64,000 bases of DNA from Helianthus annuus (Eukaryota; Streptophyta; Magnoliopsida; Asterales; Asteraceae): the NCBI RefSeq assembly GCF_002127325.2, contig NC_035444.2:86896286-86960285 (forward strand). The letters run 5' to 3'. The translations under genes and the position numbers were made by a program. This document shows, piece by piece, positions 57,105 to 64,000 of this stretch. A model generated the notes under the pieces. It worked only from the letters and a program-made list of their open reading frames with translations, was not told the DNA's origin and made no database searches. Each line of letters starts with the position of its first letter. Within the stretch, counting starts at the first letter, position 1.

Positions 57105-59144
57105 CCGGACAGTCAAATTCGATCTAACAATCAATTTGACGTAACAGTTCAGCTCAAAATTTATTGATACTAAGGTTGATTGTATTTAGTTGAAAAACAA
57201 AGCAACAAGAAATCATGTTCAAAATGATGAATCTGATACTCTGTAAAACAACCAAGATGTTATAAGATTCACAAATTTCAAATAACAAGTGTTTTCATGC
57301 TCAAATCACTCATAGTTTTCATATCTGACAACATGTCTGGCAACTATGTATGGCTATCTTCATTCAAAATTGATTTCAACTGTTGTTATGAAATTTGTGA
57401 TGATTTCATCATATTTTATACTAAAGTATGAACCTCAGATTAACGAAACCTATGTTCATATAAACACTAGTGTTTTGTTAACATAGAAAGAGGGAAATAA
57501 AACTTTAGTCATGAAATCTTATGTGATAAAAAGCAGGTTGAGAATCCTCAAAAGGATCAAATCAACCCTGTCAAAACACATTAAGAAAAACTGGAGTCTA
57601 AACAGTCCAAATCATACGTAATGTGAGAATTGGTAATAAAACATGTACAAATGTGGCGAGATCTCTCAAAACATTGCTAAAAATGATTTTGGATTGAGGA
57701 TTCTTTCATAAAAACCTCCCAGTAAGTATTTTAGTACTTATGAATGGGAAGGGTAAAAAGGGAAGAAGAAAATGAATAAAACTCAAAAGTGTGCTTATCT
57801 CAAAACTTTTGAAGCCAAAAGAAAAAGAGTATAAGCATAAAACACTTATGAGGTCAAAGTTGGGTAAACAATGGTCATCATGCAACTGTGTGCATTCATC
57901 AAATACAAGAATTGTTCAGGTAACAATGGCATCTCCAGTGATTGACCTTGAAAGAAGAATTTACAATTAATTGACAAGAAAATGATCCTAAACAGTAGTC
58001 AAAATAACTTGAGAATGATATGATCATGAGCTTATTTGGAAAGTTACCAGATCCTTTTGATGTTATTTTCAAAATTTTTACAAAAAGTTTTTCTCAGAAT
58101 AAAACCAGATATATTATTTTTTATATAATATATTTTGTACTTTTACTCATTTTTGATAGTAAAAAGTTCATCTCTGGTCAGGATGTAATTTCCTTATTTT
58201 TGTGTGAAATTACTATTCCTAAAACTAAACAAAAGGAAATGGTACACATGTCAAGGTCATGTCAAGCTCAAGTTAGTTTATCACAGATCAAAAAAATTGA
58301 TTGATTTTGAACTACTGAGATACTCATGTTCTAGTTCAAATAATTAGACACATAATGAGTAGCCTTAGTAGAAAAGTCTTCATCATCTGGGATGCTAAAC
58401 CACTGTCAGGAATAATGAACATGTGGCAAAACCTTGAACAAAGATTTCTGAGATAACTGCTGGCAATTTAAACTTGATAATCTACATCTAAAATGTATTT
58501 TGTTAAGCATAGCATTTCTGGAGCTCAACAGATGTTGGACATGATATTGTGTTTACACAAGACAAAATCAATTCCTACATCTAAACAAGCAGATGCTAAC
58601 ATTATTTGTCAAAAGTTAAAACACTGCTGCACTAACAGTTGTTGTACTAATGGTCTTCACTTTATTTTCTACCACTGTTTCCCTAACTGCTGCCGTGTTT
58701 TCAAACATCTGCTTTCTAAAGTCTGTCCACTACTGAAAGTCAACCCCTGCTCTTTCATTTTCTTGATAAGCACTGTTGTACAAAATCAGTGTTCTATCCA
58801 CTGATATGCTATCCACTGATGTAGTAAAAGCATCCACTGATGGTAAAAATCACCCACTGCTCCATTTATTACCGTTGTAACCACTGATGTTTGTTTCATC
58901 AGTGGCCACCAAAAACAACTGTCCTCCATTATTTACTCTTCCATTAGGGGTTGGCACGTGGTCAGTTTTTAGTTGTCAGATCATTATAACCGCTGCCACG
59001 TCAGTATTTCCTTTTTCCCTGAATAAAACCCTGATCAAAACCCCAAACAGGGTTTCACTGTCGAATTGAATTCCAAACATTCTCTTCACAAAGCAGTTTC
59101 CCTCTCATAACTCCAAAAACATTTTTCGATCTTCTTCATCAAAA
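57105..59144 (+). other. 2-kb non-coding leader of the copia-like element
   Basis: No gag-like frame; the open frames at 58020-58304 and 58493-58804 have no recognisable content. 58621-58910 is dense in CACTG words. 58950-59000 has CACGTGG and CCACGTCAG, and GAATAAAACCCTG follows, a possible internal promoter about 150-190 bp before the ORF start. Confidence 0.6.
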
Positions 59145-60449
59145 ATGACGAAATCAAAGTCGAAATCAAAATCAAAACTGTCTTCTTCCTCCGCTCCCAC
59201 TGATGCCACTCAAATGGCCGCTGAAACCACAGAAATTCGTTACAAATCTCCTCACAACTATTTGGGTATACTCACAAAACCCAGAACCGACAACACCTTG
59301 GACTCCATCATTGACACCTTATCTGCATCAAAGTATAAAACTTTGTTAACAACAGACGCTCCCATTTATCTACAAACCCAGAGAGAGTTCTGGAACAATG
59401 CCACCCTTGAAAAACAAGGAGACACTGTCACAGCCATCAACTCCTGGATACAGGGTAAAAAGATTCAAATCTCTCCACAATCTATTTCTGAAGTCTTCAA
59501 ACTCAATGATCTGGAAGGTAAAACCTCTTTTTCGAAAACTGAGTTGAAAAAAGATTTCATGAATAGGGGTTATGCAGAGCAACCAAAAAGGGATACCTTA
59601 CAAAAAGGTTTCTTCCCTTCTGCACCAAGGTTTTTATTTCACACTCTATTGATGTGTGTTTCTAATAAAACAACTTCTTTTAATGAAATACCATCAAAAA
59701 TTCAATGCCTGGGATACGCAATTTTAAATAATAAAAATTTTAATTATTCCCAGGAGATTTTTGATGATTTAGTAAAGAATGTTGATAGCAAAGCATTTCT
59801 GCTCTTCCCAAGGTTTTTAAGCTATTATCTCGAACAAAAATTTGTAAAAGAAGATGCAGAATTGCCCAAACAAGGTGTTCATTATAAAATAAACTGTTTA
59901 ACGCCTGAAACATTCTCTAGAATGTTGGCACCTATAAAAACAAAAGCAGAGGTGCCTGAGCAGAATTTAGCAGATGAAACTGCTCCTCAGGTATCGGCTG
60001 CTGAGCCCACTGCTCCAGGTGATCAAAGCAGCACACCCACTGTTTTGAAACCCACACCTGCCACCACCAAAAAGACCAAAAAGAAAACATCCAGAAAGCC
60101 CCCCAAACCCAAAACAAAGGCACCTCTGGAAGATGAGATCCCAGAGCCACTGCCAGTGACAACACAAATGTCACCAATAACCACTGCTGCTACTTCCTCA
60201 CAGCAGATGGAAGAAAGATCTCCACCTCTGCCTCAAACTCCTCATGAATCCTCACAAAAGGATCAGGTTGTAAACACAGGGACCCCACAATATGAAGCTC
60301 TGGACCCACTCGGATCCATCTTCCATATTCCTGATCCCAAGAACATGTCTCTTTCAACTCCATTACCTTCACCCCCCACATTACCACCATCCATTATACC
60401 CTTGTTGCATGCAGCTGGTATTACTCAGACACAAACCACTTCCTCTTAA
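59145..60449 (+). pseudogene. Unknown ORF of the copia-like element, part 1 (N-terminal domain)
   Basis: 434 codons. After a K/S repeat (KSKSKSKSK) a globular domain of about 200 residues runs from RYKSPHNYLG to RFLSYYLEQKF, with QREFWNNATLEKQGD, GKKIQISPQSISEVFKLND and RFLFHTLLMCVSNKT. The layout (REFW, then GKxIxISPxSI, then LND) recalls the plant putative transposon protein domain (Transposase_32 type), but this is by memory of the pattern only. A P/T/K-rich tail follows. The frame ends at TAA 60447-60449 and continues in phase at 60450. Function unknown. Confidence 0.65.
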
Positions 60450-61205
60450 GCACCTACCACTGAGAGTATACTCCCACAAATGACTGGGTCTGATGCTGAT
60501 ATCTCTGCTATCCAAGCAACAACTGAGGAGGTTACACTGCAGGAGTTACAAGTAACTCCTGTCAGTAGTTCAAGGGGAGCAGCTACTACAAATGTTGAAC
60601 CCACTAGTTTACATTTGGACAGTGGTTACATTCATAAGACTCCCTTGAAGGCAATTTCTACATTAGCACCAATGAGAACCACCAGTGAGTTTGCTTTAAC
60701 CACTGGCAACATCGAAAGGTTATCAAGTGCTGTAGAAAGAAGTCCCCAGTACCAAGAACAAGGGGCACCAATGAATGATTTTTGGGATTCAGTTCCTAAG
60801 TCACACATTGGTACAACCACTGCTGGTGGGGATTCAGATGATCCTGTTAATTCGGGTGATGATTCAAAATATCAGGAATTGACGGGCAGGGTTGAAAACC
60901 TAAAAACCTCAGTTGCTGAAATAAAGGATATGGTACAGCAACTGTTAAAAGCTCAGAAAGCCCAATCCACTGCTCCTCCTGCTCAAGCACCTGCTTAACA
61001 GGCACCTGCTGCAAATGAGTTATGGAACATGTTCCAACCACTGCTGGAAAGACAAAAGCAGTTGGCAGATCAGCAGCATGCTATACATGTTCAAAAGCTG
61101 ACTAACATAGTGGAATCAAGATTCAAAGATACTCTGGCAGATATTAAAGCTATCAAGGCTCATATCCAAAGTGCCTCATGAAAAGTTCCTTCCACTGTTC
61201 TCTTC
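60450..61205 (+). pseudogene. Unknown ORF, part 2 (coiled-coil linker)
   Basis: In phase with part 1. It contains an S/T-rich stretch and two coiled-coil segments (KYQELTGRVENLKTSVAEIK and LLERQKQLADQQHAIHVQKL). TAA interrupts at 60996-60998, between APA and QAPAANE, and TGA near 61179-61181. Confidence 0.6.
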
Positions 61206-62003
61206 ATGAACAAACCCTTCCCAGATAATGCCAAAAAGGGAGAGAAGATCAAGTGGAAAAAGAAAGGAATCGATGATGGCATTTACATTGAGCTAGAAAA
61301 TAGCCAAACCAAAGCCACAATATCAACACACACCACATCACCACACACCACCACAACTACTGCTCCACCATCATCTGTGATCACATCACCAACAACAAAC
61401 TCACCACCAAAAACAACCACCCCATCATCACCTGCTGCCAAAAAGCAGAAGACAGCAGATGTTATAACATCTGCTGTAATGACAACAGTGGTTGAAACAC
61501 CAGTTGTTCCAACTACTGTTAGTCAGTCACTCATCACCACTCAAACCACTGCCATCACAACCCCTGCTCAAAAGTAGAAGACATCTGCTGACATATCAGT
61601 GGTTGTAATGACAACAGCGGTTGAGACACCAGTTGCTTCAACCACTGTTAGTCAGCCATCCACCACTGCTCTCACCTTTCTCACATCACAACCACCAAAG
61701 CTCTACACCAGAAAAAGAAAACATACTCAAGCAAATGAGGACAAATATGATTCCATTGCTGCAAAATATCCACTGGAATTAGAGGCTATAAAAAATGAGA
61801 TGAGGCAATTCTACTCTGATGATGATCCTTCAAACAGAAGATTTCCTTCACTTGTTGGCTTCATAATCCCAGAAGACATGGATGAATACCTAGAGCTCAA
61901 AGCAAGACAGGCTAAGATAAGAGCCAAGGTTGAATGTGAAGGTCAAAGAGATGAAGCCATTACTGAAGATTGGATTTTCTGCTCACAAAAGTCAAACAGA
62001 TAA
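61206..62003 (+). pseudogene. Unknown ORF, part 3 (T/P-rich region)
   Basis: Still the same frame. It starts with a basic segment (KKGEKIKWKKKGIDDGIYIE). An H/T/P-rich region follows with an internal repeat, VMTTVVETPVVPTTVSQ and VMTTAVETPVASTTVSQ, about 111 bp apart. Next come KLYTRKRKHTQ and a folded-looking segment with RRFPSLVGFIIPEDMDEYLE. TAG interrupts at 61575-61577. The frame shifts near 61965-61970. Confidence 0.6.
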
Positions 62004-63064
62004 AAGATTTTGCACAAGAGCTGAGCAAAGAAAAGGCAGATCAACGAAAAGAGCTGAGAAGAAAACTTCTTGCATACATTATGCAAGAAAAATTTTATCC
62101 TGCTGAAGAAAACCAATTTGAAGAATGGCCAATAGTTGCTTTAAAGCATAAGGCTGATAGGATTGATAGAATCAAGAATGATCCTAAAAAGAAGAAGAAT
62201 ACTCCAAATTGGAGTAAATACAAAAAGCTCATCGCTGACCTAACTGCTGAGTACAAAAGAAAGAAAAAGGAGCTGGTGGATGCAAAAATGGATACTGCTG
62301 AAGCCATATCAAAATGGTCAAAGCAGCAGACTGATGAAGCCTATGAAAGGCTGAAGAAAAGGAAGATAACTGTTTCAGGCACTTCAAAGAAGCGTGAACT
62401 AAGGATGAAGCTTGAACAGCATATTGAAAACCTTCAAAAATTATTCAAATCAGCAGATAATCCTATTCTTGTGTCAAACCAAGAAGAAGGAAAACAGCTG
62501 TCAAGTGAAGAGGTCAAAGAAAAGGAAGCTGAGTACTTCAATGATACCATCATGAAAATGGGTCTAAAGGAACAGACTTCAGCAAAACTTCAAAACCTCA
62601 TTAAGGAGGTATAAACTAAACCTGCATCACCAAAAACTTCGACGGGCATGACAGACACTGAGAGGCAAGAGCTGATCGAAAGAGAGACTGCAGAAGACAT
62701 AGCTGCAGCAAACAATGTCATTGAGATGGCCTTCAAAAGAATGTCTGAAAGTCTGCAAGTTTTTTCAAGGCCAACATCTCCAAACTCATCAAGAAATAAC
62801 TCTCTCCCAAGAAACCCATCTGGATTAAAAGTACTAAAGTGGATGTCTGATCAAAAGACCCACGTACTGACCTTGTTCAGATCCAACGGCAAAGTGAAGT
62901 GCATATCAAGGAAAGAAGCACTAGGCCTTAGTGTTGAAGATTTGCAGGATCTCCTTGAACTTACACTGTGTAGGGATGAAGATGACACAAGTTCCAAGAA
63001 GTTTGAAGAAGAATTTAAAGAACAAGCTAAGGGTCTTCTGATGAGGAATAAAGGTCCAGAATAA
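61970..63064 (+). pseudogene. Unknown ORF, part 4 (charged coiled coil and C-terminus)
   Basis: After a one-base shift the frame carries a long highly charged helix-rich region (many K and E, for example KKKELVDAKMDTAEAISKWS). TAA interrupts it at 62612-62614, then in phase the C-terminal domain follows (LKVLKWMSDQKTHVLTLFRS, KVKCISRKEALGLSVEDLQD). It stops 27 bp before the polypurine tract. No catalytic motif is seen. The placement directly before the polypurine tract shows that the frame belongs to the element and is not a chance host remnant. Confidence 0.65.
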
Positions 63065-63090
63065 TGAGGGGTTTTGGCATTATCTGTTCC

Positions 63091-63100
63091 AGGGGGAGAT
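63091..63100 (+). promoter_or_regulatory. Polypurine tract of the copia-like element
   Basis: AGGGGGAGAT directly before the 3' LTR. Confidence 0.9.
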
Positions 63101-63893
63101 TGTTGGGATTGAACCCTACCAGAGGAACAGATAATGAAAGCCAAAACTGGATCACAACAGTGGATTCAGAATAAGCAGCTGTTTACACTTGGTTTTCCCC
63201 TTGACAGTGGTAATCTAACAGCTGATGGATCTTAAGTACTGTTTACTATAACAACTGATGAACCAAACACTGATGAAATTCTAAAGACTGCTAAAGACAA
63301 ACACTGTTGCTTTATCTACTGTTGTTTCCTAAGTACTGCTGAAGACACAAGCACTGCCCATTCAAGGACTGATCACCTTTGAAGAAAGCACTGATGCTCA
63401 ACATCAGTGCTCAGGCTACAACAGAGGAACGTGAAGCAGTAGTTATCTCTTGTTTTGTATTGTACTTATAATCAGTAGTTTGTATAGAACAGTGTTTATA
63501 GGTTGTTAGGTTGTTAGATGTCACTATCATGGTGACGTCAGCTGAGATGCCTCAGTGGTTTGGTTTGCCTATAAATGGAGCAGTACCCTATACTGTTACA
63601 TTTGATTGACTGAGTGGATTCTTCTTTTCCAGTCCAATCCTTTCATCTTGTGCAACCAACCTTGGGGTATCAGGCTGAGGGGGAGCTTAGTATTGTAAGC
63701 ATGCTTGTAATCATTTGCTTTATAATTCAAGCATTTGATTTAATGTGAAGCAATTGTTTATCATACTATTCTCTTCTTTGGATTGTGTTTACAAAGTTTG
63801 TATTCATTTCCGCTGCACTTTTCACTGTTTCATATTCTCTGAATGTTCGATTAATACAAACAAACACAATCATGAGAGCCTCCGATCCTAACA
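63101..63893 (+). repeat. 3' LTR of the copia-like element
   Basis: 793 bp. Compared with the 5' LTR it has a deletion of about ten bases near 63470 and scattered substitutions. Confidence 0.95.
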
Positions 63894-63898
63894 GCTTC

Positions 63899-64000
63899 TA
63901 TTCCCGACACGGGGGCGTGGTCAGCTCAACATAGGCCGTGGTCAACGCTAAGATTCGTAGAATCCAAGCAAATCTTAATAGTACATATACGCTTCTGCAC
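63899..64000 (+). repeat. Athila 3' LTR, resumed part (cut by window end)
   Basis: TATTCCCGACACGGGGGCG continues the LTR exactly after the GCTTC duplication and matches 45438-45539. Confidence 0.95.

Larger units (their letters stand above)
56288..63893 (+). mobile_element. Copia-like LTR element without gag-pol, carrying a long unknown ORF (7.6 kb)
   Basis: The LTRs are 803 and 793 bp (TGTTGGGATTG to GATCCTAACA), with an exact duplication GCTTC at 56283-56287 and 63894-63898. The primer site TGGTATCAGAGC is at 57093-57104 and the polypurine tract AGGGGGAGAT at 63091-63100. LTR size, termini and primer site fit Ty1/copia of the larger type. No RT, RNase H, integrase or zinc-knuckle motif occurs inside. 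Instead one former frame of about 1300 codons fills 59145-63064. Movement would have relied on a related autonomous element. Confidence 0.9.
45115..64000 (+). mobile_element. Athila-type Ty3/gypsy element, gag-protease only, with three nested insertions
   Basis: The 5' LTR (45115-46732) is followed by the Athila-style primer site TGGCGCCGTTGCCAGGGA, a leader, a Gag frame of Athila type and the first part of protease. RT, RNase H and integrase are missing: after the protease ILGRPFL motif the frame ends at 52732 and non-coding 3' sequence begins. This is a non-autonomous derivative, comparable in layout to gag-only plant elements. Nested in it are 49111-52552, 53386-54776 and 56288-63893. The 3' LTR starts at 55965, is split at 56287, resumes at 63899 and continues past the window. 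The left flank is AGAGC; the right flank is not visible. Confidence 0.88.

Noticed and set aside
57105..58900. Gag gene in the leader of the copia-like element
   Set aside because: Frames here are short, with no capsid or zinc-knuckle motif.

Overview
The window is nuclear DNA of a flowering plant made almost entirely of transposable elements. There is no operon structure, no rRNA or tRNA gene and no complete host gene. The mix of families (a Tat-type Ty3/gypsy element with an antisense ORF, Athila-type and Tekay-like LTRs, many nested solo LTRs) fits a large eudicot genome. Several motif styles recall Asteraceae, but the species cannot be fixed from the sequence alone.

Layout. 1-1736 is the 3' end of a long Ty3/gypsy LTR. 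1737-11288 holds LTR fragments, a 71-bp perfect inverted repeat, small TIR elements and microsatellites. 11289-25764 is a decayed Tat-lineage Ty3/gypsy element. Its gag-pol reads on the minus strand, and an antisense gene with a Transposase_28-like domain reads on the plus strand. A 4283-bp internal segment is tandemly duplicated, so there are two antisense genes, two integrase C-termini and a third, truncated LTR. 25765-31789 holds tandem repeats, a 1.75-kb foldback element carrying a 154-bp hAT-type MITE with an exact 8-bp target duplication, and a second TIR element with a minisatellite. 31790-43192 is a decayed Ty1/copia element on the minus strand. It was split by a 9.4-kb non-coding LTR element with 3.1-kb LTRs and an exact TCTGC target duplication. 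44041-44270 looks like the promoter, 5' UTR and first exon of a plant gene, next to a probable Helitron 3' end.

45115 to beyond 64000 is an Athila-type element reduced to gag plus protease. Three later insertions sit in it: a 3442-bp solo LTR inside the protease codons, a 1391-bp solo LTR in the 3' region, and a 7606-bp copia-like element inside the 3' LTR. All three have exact 5-bp target duplications. The 7.6-kb element has intact-looking LTRs, primer binding site and polypurine tract but no gag or pol; it carries one roughly 1300-codon ORF of unknown function, now broken by four stops and a frameshift.

Functionally these are parasitic elements. The Tat and Athila proteins (capsid, protease, reverse transcriptase, RNase H, integrase) once supported copying. 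The 9.4-kb and 7.6-kb elements would have needed enzymes supplied by others. The most notable signals are the spliced antisense gene and its duplication, the long ORF of the 7.6-kb element, and clusters of short GC-rich palindromes that recur in unrelated form in three different LTR families.
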